Shown piece by piece: positions 12,126 to 20,451 of a stretch of 27,913 nucleotides of DNA. Below the pieces are notes generated by a model that was not told the origin of the DNA, did not search any database, and was given only the letters and a program-made list of their open reading frames with translations. The position numbers and the translations under genes were made by a program. Origin of the DNA: a virus; IMG/VR virus record IMGVR_UViG_3300047554_000131, positions 1 to 27,913 of that record. One strand, given 5' to 3'. Numbering within the stretch: position 1 is the stretch's first letter; every line of letters starts with the position of its first letter.

Positions 12126-12146
12126 TAACGAAAACACTATAAAAAT

Positions 12147-12617
12147 ATGAGAGGCAGGCCAAAATTACCAACTGAATTAAAAAAACTGCAAGGCACAGAA
12201 GACAAACGCTGGTTAGTTGAGAATGAAATGAAAGTGCTACCTATGGACGAGTTACCACCAGCGCCCGAGGGGTTTAGTCACGAATCTATAAAAATTTGGG
12301 ACACGGTTTGCCGCGAACTTAAGCGAAATGGTTTGCTGGCTAGTTGTGACTTAGAACTGTTGCACGGCTATTGCGAACTTTTAACGCATTACCAGAACGC
12401 TTGCACTAAGTTAAAAAAAGAAGGCACAGTAATTTTAAGCAGGCATGGGGACAAAATGATTAACCCGTGGTTTCAAGTTCAGAGCCAAGCGCTTAAGCAA
12501 GCAACCCAGTTAGGGCAACTCTTTGGAATTACGCCGAGCGCTCGCAGCAGAATTAGCGCAGCGGTGACAAAGCCAGTAAGCAAATTAGACTCACTTAAAA
12601 AACCTAAAACAGCATGA
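12147..12617 (+). CDS. terS: Terminase small subunit, P27 family
   Basis: A 156-residue protein starting MRGRPKLPTELKKLQGTED, the typical P27-family opening (GRP..P..L..L.GT). The middle is helical (WDTVCRELKRNGLLASCDLELLHGY), followed by INPWFQVQSQALKQATQLGQLFGITPSAR, the conserved NPW / A / LG-TPSAR block. It forms a ring that recognises the packaging site and loads the large subunit. It is separated from terL by three small genes, which is unusual, as the two are normally adjacent. Confidence 0.9.
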   Translation: MRGRPKLPTELKKLQGTEDKRWLVENEMKVLPMDELPPAPEGFSHESIKIWDTVCRELKRNGLLASCDLELLHGYCELLTHYQNACTKLKKEGTVILSRHGDKMINPWFQVQSQALKQATQLGQLFGITPSARSRISAAVTKPVSKLDSLKKPKTA

Positions 12618-12811
12618 CACCAAAAGAGAAAGCAATAGAACTAGTCGACAAGTTTAGCCTAGTAGGTTTGCAACAACGAAATGAAGGTATTCAATGTGCA
12701 TTAATTGCAGTTGATGAAATTTTATTAATCCGCAATATTGGAATTTTAGAACTCCGTTACGCATATCGAGAATGGTGGGAAGAAGTAAAAAAGGAAATAG
12801 AAAAACTATGA
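12614..12811 (+). CDS. Conserved small protein of the MTPKEKA family, 65 residues
   Basis: MTPKEKAIELVDKFSLVGLQ begins the protein; the middle is CALIAVDEILLI and the end EWWEEVKKEIEKL. This pattern (MTPKEKA.ELVDKF / CALIAVDEI / YW.EVK.EIEKL) is widespread in Bacteroidetes phages and has no known function. It overlaps terS by four bases and the next paralogue by four bases. Codon use is more AT-rich than terS. The protein is helical. Confidence 0.7.
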   Translation: MTPKEKAIELVDKFSLVGLQQRNEGIQCALIAVDEILLIRNIGILELRYAYREWWEEVKKEIEKL

Positions 12812-12993
12812 CACCACTAAAGAAAGCACAACAGTTAAAAGAAAGTTTTAATAACTCACTGACTGCTAAGGATTGCTGCTTAGTGTGTGTTGATGAAATA
12901 CTTGAAGCAATTAAAAACCAACCCTACGGGCTGCATTATTTAAGTGAGGCTGGGTATTGGGGAGAAGTAAAAAAATTAATTGATGAACTATGA
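12808..12993 (+). CDS. Paralogue of the MTPKEKA family, 61 residues
   Basis: The ATG at 12808 overlaps the previous stop as ATGA; an upstream in-frame ATG at 12772 is rejected. MTPLKKAQQLKESFNNSL, a CCLVCVDEILEAI middle and YWGEVKKLIDEL end align with the preceding gene along the whole length, so the pair is a tandem duplication or paired acquisition. Function unknown. Confidence 0.65.
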   Translation: MTPLKKAQQLKESFNNSLTAKDCCLVCVDEILEAIKNQPYGLHYLSEAGYWGEVKKLIDEL

Positions 12994-13226
12994 AAAAGAC
13001 TATAACTAAGTCCGTACATACCAAAGCGTTTGAAACGGCAACAATTAAAATAGAAGCGCCAAGTATTTACACAGTGCAGCAAGTTGGCCAGCGCTTTGTG
13101 GTTTGCATTGACGGGCAACCATGCGACAAGCAAGGCAGGCTCGCTGCTAATGTAGCCGAGGCGTTCTACTACCGAAACGAAAAACTAGCCTTTGAGTGCT
13201 TAGCCATTTTTAGAAAGTGCAAATAG
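12990..13226 (+). CDS. Hypothetical protein between the terminase subunits, 78 residues
   Basis: A basic protein (MKKTITKSVHTKAFETATIK ... LAFECLAIFRKCK) starting in an ATGA overlap. Codon use is core-like, unlike the two genes before it. It overlaps the terL start by ten bases. The middle YTVQQVGQRFVVCIDGQPCD suggests small beta strands. No domain is recognised. Confidence 0.6.
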   Translation: MKKTITKSVHTKAFETATIKIEAPSIYTVQQVGQRFVVCIDGQPCDKQGRLAANVAEAFYYRNEKLAFECLAIFRKCK

Positions 13227-14842
13227 TTTACGACTATATAGACAAAATTAAAAGCGGCAAGGTGGCGGCTTGCGCTCATGTTAAGAACGCAGTAGCCCGT
13301 TACGAAAGTGACCGCGCAAAAGGTTGGAAGTTTAGCGACAGCTTAGCAGAGCACGCCGTTAACTTTATAGAGAACCTAGTGCACACGACTGGCGACTATG
13401 CAGGCCGTAACTTTACGCTAGAACCTTGGCAGGCATTTATTGTTTATAACCTATTTGGGTTTTTAAATGACGACGGCAGCAGGCGCTTTACGCGTGCCTA
13501 TATAGAAGTCCCACGAAAGAACGGCAAGTCTACTTTTTCCAGTGCAGTTATGCTATACGGCTTAATTGCTGACGACGAGCCAGCAGCGCAGGTTTACAGC
13601 GCGGCTACAAAGTTGGACCAAGCAATGATGGTATTTGGGGAGAGCGTCCGAGTGTGCCAGAATTTGCCTTGGCTAAACGAAGAGTTAACTGTTAACAACT
13701 CTGTTAATAACCGCCGCATTGTTTACGGCCAAAGTTTATATAAGCCTCTCGAGTGGAACCCCAACAAGCAGGACGGACTTAACACACACTTCGCCTGCAT
13801 TGACGAATACCACGCGCACCCTAACGACGAACTTTATAATGTTATCCGCAACTCTATGGGGGCAAGGAGGCAGCCCCTTCTTTTTACAATTACCACGGCA
13901 GGCTTTAACCGAGAAGCGCCATGCTATAAGCACCGACAGTATTGTGCAAATGTTTTAAACGGCGCTATAAAGGACGAGGCGTTATTCTCAGTTATTTACA
14001 CTTTGGACGAGGGCGACGACTGGACAGACCCAGCCGTATGGGCTAAGGCTAACCCTAACTGGGGCGTGAGTGTTTACCCAAGACAATTAGAGCAGGCACT
14101 AACCGAGGCTAAAGAATTTGTGCACAAGGAGGTTGAGTTTAAAACTAAGTTGTTAAATGTATGGACAGACACGGCCCAAACTTGGATTAGTGACAGCCTC
14201 TGGAAAGCATGCGACGGCGACGACGAACTAGAGGGCGAGGTTTGTTATGGTGGCTTAGACTTGGCAAGCACTGGCGACTTTTGCGCATTCTCCTTATACT
14301 TCCCAAGCCTTCACGCTGTGCGCACTTGGTACTGGCTACCTAGCGAGACTGCGTTTAAGCGTAAGGACGCTGCGGGGGCTTCTATTCGCCAATGGGCAGC
14401 CGACGGCTTTATAGAATTAACTGAGGGGAATGTAACAGACTACGCATTCATTAAACACAAAATTTGTGAACTTTCCACAAAATACGACATTAAGGACATA
14501 GCATTCGACCGTTTTAACGCCTCGCAGTTAGTAATTGAGTTACAAAACGAGGGTTTGCAAATGTTCCCTTTTGGGCAGGGGTTTGTCTCTATGAGCGCAC
14601 CAACTAAAGAACTCGAGCGACTTGTTAAAGACAAAATGCTAAGGCACGCTGGTAACCCCGTGACTCGCTGGATGATGGGCAACATATTGTTAACTCAAGA
14701 CCCAGCGGGCAATATAAAAATAAACAAGGCCAAGAGCGGCGACAAAGTCGACGGGCCCGTGAGTATAGTAATGGCCTTGGGCACTTGCATGCAGGACGCC
14801 GCTAAGGAGAACAACTCAGAATTTTGGTTTCTTAGCTTATGA
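13217..14842 (+). CDS. terL: Terminase large subunit, HK97-like
   Basis: A 541-residue ATPase-nuclease that drives DNA packaging. It starts with GTG at 13217 because no ATG lies nearby. Motifs: Walker A VPRKNGKST near residue 98-106, Walker B FACIDEYHAH near 191-200, the TITTAG coupling motif soon after, then nuclease GGLDLASTGD near 345 and FDRFNA near 430, and DKVDGPVSIVMALG near 510. The order and length match the Terminase_1/HK97 group. With the HNH and P27 small subunit this suggests cos packaging. Confidence 0.95.
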   Translation: MQIVYDYIDKIKSGKVAACAHVKNAVARYESDRAKGWKFSDSLAEHAVNFIENLVHTTGDYAGRNFTLEPWQAFIVYNLFGFLNDDGSRRFTRAYIEVPRKNGKSTFSSAVMLYGLIADDEPAAQVYSAATKLDQAMMVFGESVRVCQNLPWLNEELTVNNSVNNRRIVYGQSLYKPLEWNPNKQDGLNTHFACIDEYHAHPNDELYNVIRNSMGARRQPLLFTITTAGFNREAPCYKHRQYCANVLNGAIKDEALFSVIYTLDEGDDWTDPAVWAKANPNWGVSVYPRQLEQALTEAKEFVHKEVEFKTKLLNVWTDTAQTWISDSLWKACDGDDELEGEVCYGGLDLASTGDFCAFSLYFPSLHAVRTWYWLPSETAFKRKDAAGASIRQWAADGFIELTEGNVTDYAFIKHKICELSTKYDIKDIAFDRFNASQLVIELQNEGLQMFPFGQGFVSMSAPTKELERLVKDKMLRHAGNPVTRWMMGNILLTQDPAGNIKINKAKSGDKVDGPVSIVMALGTCMQDAAKENNSEFWFLSL

Positions 14843-15027
14843 AATTTTTAGACGACTACATGCAGGAGTATTACAACAACCTGCCAAAGTACAAGACTTA
14901 CGAGGACGCCTACAACGCAACCGAGGAAAAGTATTTAGGGAAATTTGGCGTAAGGCGTTACAAGTCTTACGATGTCTTTAGGGCAGCACTTTCGCGCTGG
15001 CTTTCACAAGGGCGTAACAAATGTTAA
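14839..15027 (+). CDS. Hypothetical protein between terminase and portal, 62 residues
   Basis: The product (MKFLDDYMQEYYNNLPKYKT ... FRAALSRWLSQGRNKC) is Tyr-rich and helical. It starts in an ATGA overlap with terL, so it is translationally coupled. No family is recognised. Confidence 0.65.
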   Translation: MKFLDDYMQEYYNNLPKYKTYEDAYNATEEKYLGKFGVRRYKSYDVFRAALSRWLSQGRNKC

Positions 15028-15062
15028 CACAACAAATTTAAGGCGGTTGTAATTTGCGCCCA

Positions 15063-16334
15063 ATGAATTTAAAGTTTTGGCAGCCCCGCAAAGAGAAGCG
15101 CTCGAGTTTGTCGCAGCCTGCTGACTGGTTTATAAATACCTTAAACAATGTATTTGGCTACCAGACTAAAAGCGGCCAAGCGGTAAACGACCGCACGGCT
15201 TTAAGTATTGCTAGCGTGCATGCTTGCGTTAGAGTTATTGCGGACGGTATTGCTGGCCTTTCTTTAAAACTTTACAAGGACGACGGCACCAACCGCGAGC
15301 AGGTTGTAATACATTACGCTACTGCATTAGTTAACGAGCCAAACGCTTACCAAACAAAATACGACTTTACTAAATACATGGTGAGCCACTTGGCGCTTAA
15401 GGGTAACGCCTACGCGTTTATTAACCGTGACGCTCGTTACCTCGGTATTGCTTTGCACCCTATTGCCCCAGACTATGTTACGCCAGTAATGCAGGACGGG
15501 CAACTATTTTACAAAATTAATTTAAAGGGCTTCCCCTCTATTGTGCCTGCTACCGACATGCTGCATTTTAAAGGGCTTTGCGGTGACGACCCGCTTGTAG
15601 GTTTGTCGCCCATTGTTGTGCATGCTGAGACTTTAGGTATTGACTTGGCAGCCATTACCCAGAGCGCAGGCGTTTATAAAAACGGCGTGTTAAAATTCTT
15701 GTTAACTAGCGACGCGCAAATTAAGCCAGAGCAGGCAACCCCATTAAAGAAAAGTCTAGACGATGTTATAGACGGGGCGAGCCGCTCAACTGTATTGCCT
15801 AACGGCATTAAAATGGAAAAGCTAAGCCTAAGTCCAGAGGAGGCCCAATACTTGGAAACTCGAAAGTTTAGCGCTGAGGAAATAGCCCGTATATTTGGCG
15901 TGCCCGCTTCCATGATTGGGGCAAAGGACGGCATTAAGTCTAGCGTAGAACAAGAATACCAAGACTTTTACGCTCGCACCTTGGCAAGTTATGCTATTAA
16001 CATTGAGCAGGAACTGGCCCGCAAGTTGCTTACTGAGAGCGACAAGTTAACTTATTATTTTAAATTTAACTTTAACTCCCTTTTGAGAGCCAGCGCCAAC
16101 GAGCGAGCAGACTACTATAACAAAGGCATCCGCGGCGGCTGGCTTTCTAGAAATGAGGCGCGTATGTTTGAGGACGCTAACGGCTTTACTGGTGGCGACG
16201 AGTACCTAATTGAAAGCAACTTAATGCCGTCGTCTAAAATAGACGAATACATGGACGCTAAAATAGCGCAGTTAATGAGCACGGCAGACAAAAACAATAA
16301 CCCAGACGGGGTAAATAACACCGAGGTAATATAA
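15063..16334 (+). CDS. Portal protein, HK97 family
   Basis: The ATG at 15063 (MNLKFWQPRKEKRSS) is preferred to TTG at 15054; 423 residues. Typical blocks are ALSIASVHACVRVIADGIAGLSL near the start, VNEPNAYQTKYDFTKYMV, LKGNAYAFINRD, and later RKFSAEEIARIFGVPASMIG. It forms the dodecameric ring at the capsid vertex through which terminase pumps DNA. It ends exactly at the protease start. A TATATTTG at 15888 inside this gene encodes part of the RIFGV block and is not taken as a promoter. Confidence 0.94.
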   Translation: MNLKFWQPRKEKRSSLSQPADWFINTLNNVFGYQTKSGQAVNDRTALSIASVHACVRVIADGIAGLSLKLYKDDGTNREQVVIHYATALVNEPNAYQTKYDFTKYMVSHLALKGNAYAFINRDARYLGIALHPIAPDYVTPVMQDGQLFYKINLKGFPSIVPATDMLHFKGLCGDDPLVGLSPIVVHAETLGIDLAAITQSAGVYKNGVLKFLLTSDAQIKPEQATPLKKSLDDVIDGASRSTVLPNGIKMEKLSLSPEEAQYLETRKFSAEEIARIFGVPASMIGAKDGIKSSVEQEYQDFYARTLASYAINIEQELARKLLTESDKLTYYFKFNFNSLLRASANERADYYNKGIRGGWLSRNEARMFEDANGFTGGDEYLIESNLMPSSKIDEYMDAKIAQLMSTADKNNNPDGVNNTEVI

Positions 16335-16945
16335 TGAAACAAGAGCGTAGAACTTTTACGGGTACCGTAATTGCCAGAGCAGAAGGCGAAAACATGCCTA
16401 AAGAAATTGGCGGCATCGCTGCCGTTATTAATTCAGTTACTGACTTGGGTTACTTCGAGGAAGTTATAGAGGCTGGGGCGTTTGACTATGCCCTTGGCAA
16501 AGAGTATGACATTCGCTGTTTATTTAACCACGAGGCTGAGTTAATTCTGGGCCGCACTAAATCAAACACCTGCAAAGTGTTTGTAAACTCAGACGGAAAT
16601 CTTGAGTATACATGGGTGCCCGACTACGAGAACCCTACCCATATGTCAGTAGTTCGTTCCATTATGCGCGGAGACATTACACAGAGCAGTTTTGCTTTTA
16701 CAATTAAAGAGCAGAAGTGGAGTGACTCTACTAAATACGGCACAATGGGCAAGCGCACTATTACAGTTATTGAGGACCTTTACGATGTAAGCCCAGTAAC
16801 TTACCCCGCTTACGCTGACACTGAGGCCGACGCCCGTAGTATTGTTGCTATGCGTGACCAAGAGCGTGAAATTGAAAGCGCTAAACAAAGCCAAGCAGCA
16901 GCCGACATTTTAAAACTTGCGCTGTTGCGTTACGAAAACCTTTAA
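16334..16945 (+). CDS. Prohead maturation protease, HK97 family
   Basis: A 203-residue serine protease of the U35 type. It shows RCLFNHEAELILGRT with the catalytic His66, and DITQSSFAFTI with the catalytic Ser at 118-119, followed by LYDVSPVTYPAYADTEA, the usual conserved block before the end. The enzyme cleaves the delta domain of the capsid protein after assembly. The gene overlaps the portal stop, the standard order portal-protease-capsid. Confidence 0.92.
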   Translation: MKQERRTFTGTVIARAEGENMPKEIGGIAAVINSVTDLGYFEEVIEAGAFDYALGKEYDIRCLFNHEAELILGRTKSNTCKVFVNSDGNLEYTWVPDYENPTHMSVVRSIMRGDITQSSFAFTIKEQKWSDSTKYGTMGKRTITVIEDLYDVSPVTYPAYADTEADARSIVAMRDQEREIESAKQSQAAADILKLALLRYENL

Positions 16946-16962
16946 AACAAAAACAAAAAACC

Positions 16963-18276
16963 ATGAATAAAATTAAAGCATTGAAAGAAGAGCGTGGACG
17001 CTTGCTCGGCGAGTTGTCTACCTTGCAAAACACCATCGAGAAGGAAGCCCGCTCTATGGCTGAATCTGAAACCAACCGCTTGGCTGAAATCGAGGCTCGC
17101 TTGGGCGCGATTAAGGCTGAGGTTGAAACCTTGGAAAAGTTGCAAAACTTGGCAGCGCAAGCCGCTGGCCACACTGCTAGCCGCAGCGAGGAAAAAGAAA
17201 AGGAAAACATGAAGGACCAGTACAGCTTTAAGCGTGCCATGGAAATGGCTATTACTGGCCGTCGCGAAGGTGTAGAAGCCGAGTTTAACTCTATGGCTGC
17301 TGCTGAGTTCCAGCGCTCTGGTGTTTCTGTTTCTGCTCACTCTATGAAAGTTCCTAGCGAAGTTTTCAAGCGTGACATGAGCGTAACTGGTGGAACTTCT
17401 GGTTCTGAGGGTGGTGTGAATGTTCAAACCTCAGTAGGTTCAATTATTGATGTATTGTTGCCTAAAACTGTTTTGCGCGGTTTGGGTGTACAGCAGTTGT
17501 CTGGCTTGGTTGGTAACTTGGACATGCCTACCGCTAGCACTGTGCCTTCTGCTGGTTGGAATACTGAGAACGGTTCTGCTACTGAAAAGAGCCCTGCTTT
17601 CTCTAAAATTACTTTCAGCCCTAAGCGTTTGGCTGCTTACATTCAAGTTTCTAATCAGTTAATGTTGCAGTCTAGCAACTCTATTGACGCTTATGTGCGC
17701 AACTGGTTGTTAAATGCTATGGCTCAATCTTTGGAAACTGCTGCTATTAAGGGCGGTGGTTCTAACGAGCCTACTGGTATTATTGCCAACTCTTCTGTAA
17801 ATGTTACTTACGCTGGTGGCGCTTCTTCTAACAGCACCAACGCTAACGGTATTGCACCAGTTTGGGCTGACGTCGTTAACCTTATGAAGGCTGTTGAAAA
17901 CGCTAACGGTGAGGGAGTTGCTTACTTGACTAACCCTAAAGTTAAAGCTGCTTTGCAAACTATTCCTCGCCAGTCTTCTGGTGTTGAAGGTAACTTTATT
18001 TGGCCTGCTGGCGGTATGGACTTGAACGGCTACCCAGTGGCTACTTCAACTTTGGTACCTTCTAACTTGTCTAAAGGAACTTCTAGCACTTTGTCTGCTA
18101 TGATTTTCGGAGACTTCTCTAAAATGGCTATTGCCTCTTGGGGTGGTATGGAGTTGACAGTTGACCCTTATAGCGGTGCTACTGCTGGCTTGACTAATGT
18201 AGTTCTTAACGCGTACTTGGATTGCAATTTGTTGCAGCCTACTGCCTTCGCGGTTTGTAAGGACATCGTAGCCTAA
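16963..18276 (+). CDS. Major capsid protein, HK97 fold
   Basis: A 437-residue protein. Residues ~1-72 are a charged coiled coil (MNKIKALKEERGRLLGELST...), the delta/scaffold domain that the protease removes. The rest is the HK97 shell domain, with VLLPKTVLRGLGV, WNTENGSATEKSPAFSKITF, KRLAAYIQVSNQLM, AAIKGGGSNEPTGII and MIFGDFSKMAIASWGGMEL. Codon choice (GCT, TCT, GGT, TTG) is unlike the neighbours and looks tuned for high expression. The 17-base leader is AAACAAAAACAAAAAACC-like, an A-rich ribosome-access signal used instead of a Shine-Dalgarno. Two hairpins follow the stop. Confidence 0.96.
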   Translation: MNKIKALKEERGRLLGELSTLQNTIEKEARSMAESETNRLAEIEARLGAIKAEVETLEKLQNLAAQAAGHTASRSEEKEKENMKDQYSFKRAMEMAITGRREGVEAEFNSMAAAEFQRSGVSVSAHSMKVPSEVFKRDMSVTGGTSGSEGGVNVQTSVGSIIDVLLPKTVLRGLGVQQLSGLVGNLDMPTASTVPSAGWNTENGSATEKSPAFSKITFSPKRLAAYIQVSNQLMLQSSNSIDAYVRNWLLNAMAQSLETAAIKGGGSNEPTGIIANSSVNVTYAGGASSNSTNANGIAPVWADVVNLMKAVENANGEGVAYLTNPKVKAALQTIPRQSSGVEGNFIWPAGGMDLNGYPVATSTLVPSNLSKGTSSTLSAMIFGDFSKMAIASWGGMELTVDPYSGATAGLTNVVLNAYLDCNLLQPTAFAVCKDIVA

Positions 18277-18287
18277 TAATTTGCCTG

Positions 18288-18342
18288 CTTGGAGGCGTAA
18301 AAGTCCAAGTGCCTAGGGCGCTCTTGAGTGCAGCGCCCTAGG
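18288..18342 (+). other. Tandem hairpins after the capsid gene
   Basis: Hairpin 1: CTTGGA (18288-18293) / TCCAAG (18304-18309). Hairpin 2: CCTAGGGCGC (18312-18321) / GCGCCCTAGG (18333-18342), a perfect 10-bp stem with an 11-nt loop. No T-run follows, and the next ATG is at 18349. They may protect the 3' end of the capsid mRNA or lower transcription into downstream genes. Confidence 0.65.
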
Positions 18343-18348
18343 GCCAAT

Positions 18349-18552
18349 ATGAAAATTAAGTTTGTTGCAAACCCAACGGGACAGTTTAACCTAAGTTACA
18401 ACGCAGGCGAAGAGGTAATAATGGAAACTAAGCAGGCTATGCTTTTAATTGAGGCTGGTGTTGCTGTTGAAATTCCAGTACTTACTTCACCAAGCAAGCC
18501 AGTAAAAAAGGCTAAAACCGTTAACCCAGAAACTGAACTAGACGCCGAGTAA
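18349..18552 (+). CDS. Small protein after capsid, 67 residues
   Basis: The ATG at 18349 is chosen because the upstream in-frame TTG at 18328 lies in the loop of the hairpin. MKIKFVANPTGQFNLSYNAGEEVIMETKQAM is a small beta-rich segment, and the C-terminal third is Lys/Pro/Thr-rich and disordered (SPSKPVKKAKTVNPETE). Its place and shape resemble small proteins between capsid and connector genes in HK97-type phages. A head-accessory role is possible. Confidence 0.65.
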   Translation: MKIKFVANPTGQFNLSYNAGEEVIMETKQAMLLIEAGVAVEIPVLTSPSKPVKKAKTVNPETELDAE

Positions 18553-18554
18553 TT

Positions 18555-19214
18555 ATGTTTATTGCACGCCATTACACCGCCTACGCTAACGCCGCGACAG
18601 ACTATGTAAGTCTTAACGAGGCTAAGCAGCACCTGCGCGTTACAAGCAGCAGCGACGACACCTACATTAGTGGGCTTATTGCTATGGCTATTGAGGCTTG
18701 CAGTAATTACTTAGGCTACTCAATTCGTAAGGCAACTGCTCGCTATGGCTTTGACGGCTTTACGGGACAGCCTGCGCTAGTAAACCCGCTTAATGGTACT
18801 AACATACCTAGCGGCAATTATTTGCGCTTAAATACGCGCTGTTTGGCTGTAACAAATGTTTACTACATTAGCGACGCTAACGCCGTTACTGCTTACGACT
18901 CTGCCGACTGGATTGCTAGCCCCGAGCCAATGGGCTTGTATAGCCGTAACATTTTTATAGAGACTGCCCCAACGCTGGTAACAGACGACGGGATTAAGTA
19001 CATTGTTGAAGTTACAGAAGGTTTTAACCCAGTTGGAACTAGTGGCGTCGAGCCAGACACTATTATGCCAATGACTATTAAGCACGCTGCGCTTTTATTA
19101 ATTGCGCAATACTACGACAATAGGCAGGCTATTATTACTGGGACTATTCAGAGCGACATGAGTTTTGGCTTTCACTACTTACTCGACCCTTATAAAATAC
19201 AAGTGTTAATCTAA
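18555..19214 (+). CDS. Head-tail connector, gp6-like
   Basis: A 219-residue protein with VSLNEAKQHLRVTSSSDDTYISGLIAMAIEAC near the start, the helical pattern (DYVSL.EAK.HLR...DD..I..LI..A) that defines the phage gp6-like connector family. The end has MPMTIKHAALLLIAQYYDNRQAI, also typical. It forms the ring docking onto the portal in siphophages. It ends overlapping the next ATG. Confidence 0.88.
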   Translation: MFIARHYTAYANAATDYVSLNEAKQHLRVTSSSDDTYISGLIAMAIEACSNYLGYSIRKATARYGFDGFTGQPALVNPLNGTNIPSGNYLRLNTRCLAVTNVYYISDANAVTAYDSADWIASPEPMGLYSRNIFIETAPTLVTDDGIKYIVEVTEGFNPVGTSGVEPDTIMPMTIKHAALLLIAQYYDNRQAIITGTIQSDMSFGFHYLLDPYKIQVLI

Positions 19215-19534
19215 TGAACGCGGGCGCAATGGATGTACTGGTGAGCCTACAAAGCTACACCGAAACAATAGACACCAACACTGGCGAGAAGTTACAGACT
19301 TGGACTGAATACGCTACCGCATGGGCGCAGCGTGTAGAGGCTGAGGCTGGCTCTGAGAATGTCAACGCTGACAGACGCGAGCATAAACAAATAGTATTTT
19401 ATACTGTTCGGTATAATACCGACATTAGCGTTAAGCACAGAGTAGTTGAGGCAGGCGTAGCCCATAACATTGTTAACATAGCAAATTTACAGCGTAACCT
19501 ATATTTGAAATTACAAACTGAAGTTACTCTGTAA
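19214..19534 (+). CDS. Head closure / head-tail joining protein
   Basis: A 106-residue beta-rich protein: GAMDVLVSLQSYTETIDTNTG, then WTEYATAWAQRVEAEAG, REHKQIVFYTVRYNTDI and LYLKLQTEVTL. This order (I-x-x... D.xTGE, WxxxaxvWAxv, F.vRY) is that of the phage head-tail joining family (SPP1 gp16 type stopper). It follows the connector and precedes the gp10-like gene, as expected. Confidence 0.85.
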   Translation: MNAGAMDVLVSLQSYTETIDTNTGEKLQTWTEYATAWAQRVEAEAGSENVNADRREHKQIVFYTVRYNTDISVKHRVVEAGVAHNIVNIANLQRNLYLKLQTEVTL

Positions 19535-19989
19535 TGGCAAATAAACGCGAAACTAAAATGGACGGCCTCGCTGAAATAATTTCAGCGCTGGAAAACATTG
19601 GCGTCGATGTCAAAACAGAAAAACTTCAAAACATGATTAAGCAGGAAGCGCAGTGCATTATTGACACGGCTAAAAATTTAGCACCTGCTGACACTGGCAA
19701 CTTGCGTAAGTCTATTAAGTTTATTACAAAACTGGACAAGCAGAATAGAGAGCGTGTTTTAATTGGTTTGGACGGAAACTATTATAACCATTATTTGGGT
19801 GTCATGTTTGAGTATGGCACTGGCCCGCGTATACAAAGAAACGGCCGTTACACTGGGAGCCTAGCGCCTCGCCCATTCATGCGACCAGCACTTGACCAGA
19901 ATAAAAACAAAGTAATTGAGGGAATAATTAAAGGCGTAGACGGAATGCTGCGCGATTTAGCAAAGAAAAATAATTTAATATATAAATAA
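19534..19989 (+). CDS. HK97 gp10-like tail component
   Basis: A 151-residue protein with MDGLAEIISALENIGVD, a middle AKNLAPADTGNLRKSIKF, YNHYLGVMFEYGTGPR and APRPFMRPALDQNKNKV. The APxDTGxLRxSI and YxxxxEfGT..RPxmRPA blocks are the hallmark of the HK97 gp10/tail-joining family. It attaches the tail tube to the head-closure complex. It overlaps the previous gene by one base. Confidence 0.9.
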   Translation: MANKRETKMDGLAEIISALENIGVDVKTEKLQNMIKQEAQCIIDTAKNLAPADTGNLRKSIKFITKLDKQNRERVLIGLDGNYYNHYLGVMFEYGTGPRIQRNGRYTGSLAPRPFMRPALDQNKNKVIEGIIKGVDGMLRDLAKKNNLIYK

Positions 19990-19991
19990 CC

Positions 19992-20429
19992 ATGGCAACT
20001 ACTGGACCAGTAAACGGCACGCTCATTAGCATCTACAAGGATGTAGCGGGCACATTGACTAAAATCGCTAACGCGACCTCTCAAAGCATCGACATTTCTA
20101 AGGACATGATTGATGTCACTAACAAAGACAGCGCAGGCGCAAAGGAATTTATTGCAGGCGAGTACGGCTACACCTTGAATGTAGAGGGAATTTTTGAGCA
20201 AGACGCAAGCGTAAGCACTAGCGGACTTTCTTTTAAGGACCTTATTACAGACTTGTTGGCTGGTACTTCTGTTACTGTTGTAATGACAACTAATGTAAGC
20301 GGCGACGAAAAATTAACGGGTTCTGCTTACTTTAGCAGCCTTTCTTTAAGCGCCCCAAACAACGACAAAGCAACTTTTACTGGAACCTTGCAAGGTACTG
20401 GCGCTTTGACTGTTGGCACAGTGTCTTAA
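19992..20429 (+). CDS. Major tail (tube) protein
   Basis: A 145-residue protein: MATTGPVNGTLISIYKDVAGTL, then IDISKDMIDVTNKDSAGAKEFIAGEYGYTLNVEG and a Ser/Thr-rich C-terminus. The DvsxxxiDvTxkdSag..e..pG.......v.G pattern is that of the phage major tail protein (TP901-1 type) family, which stacks into the tail tube. It sits directly before the frameshifted chaperone pair. Confidence 0.9.
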   Translation: MATTGPVNGTLISIYKDVAGTLTKIANATSQSIDISKDMIDVTNKDSAGAKEFIAGEYGYTLNVEGIFEQDASVSTSGLSFKDLITDLLAGTSVTVVMTTNVSGDEKLTGSAYFSSLSLSAPNNDKATFTGTLQGTGALTVGTVS

Positions 20430-20438
20430 TTCTTTTAC

Positions 20439-20446
20439 TATATTTG
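20439..20446 (+). promoter_or_regulatory. Internal promoter before the tail chaperone
   Basis: TATATTTG lies five bases before the ATG at 20452, and a TTG at 20413-20415 lies 23 bases further up. It is in a 22-base gap between genes and not coding, so it may be a real late promoter giving a leaderless mRNA. Confidence 0.5.
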
Positions 20447-20451
20447 TGCCC

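Noticed and set aside
15888-15895. TATATTTG promoter-like box
   Set aside because: It lies in the portal gene and encodes part of the conserved RIFGV block, so the protein explains it. A similar box at 19500-19507 inside the head-closure gene was also not called.
16942-17427. Minus-strand open frame of 161 codons
   Set aside because: Antisense to the capsid gene start; its openness follows from the codon bias of that gene. No plausible start or partner gene.
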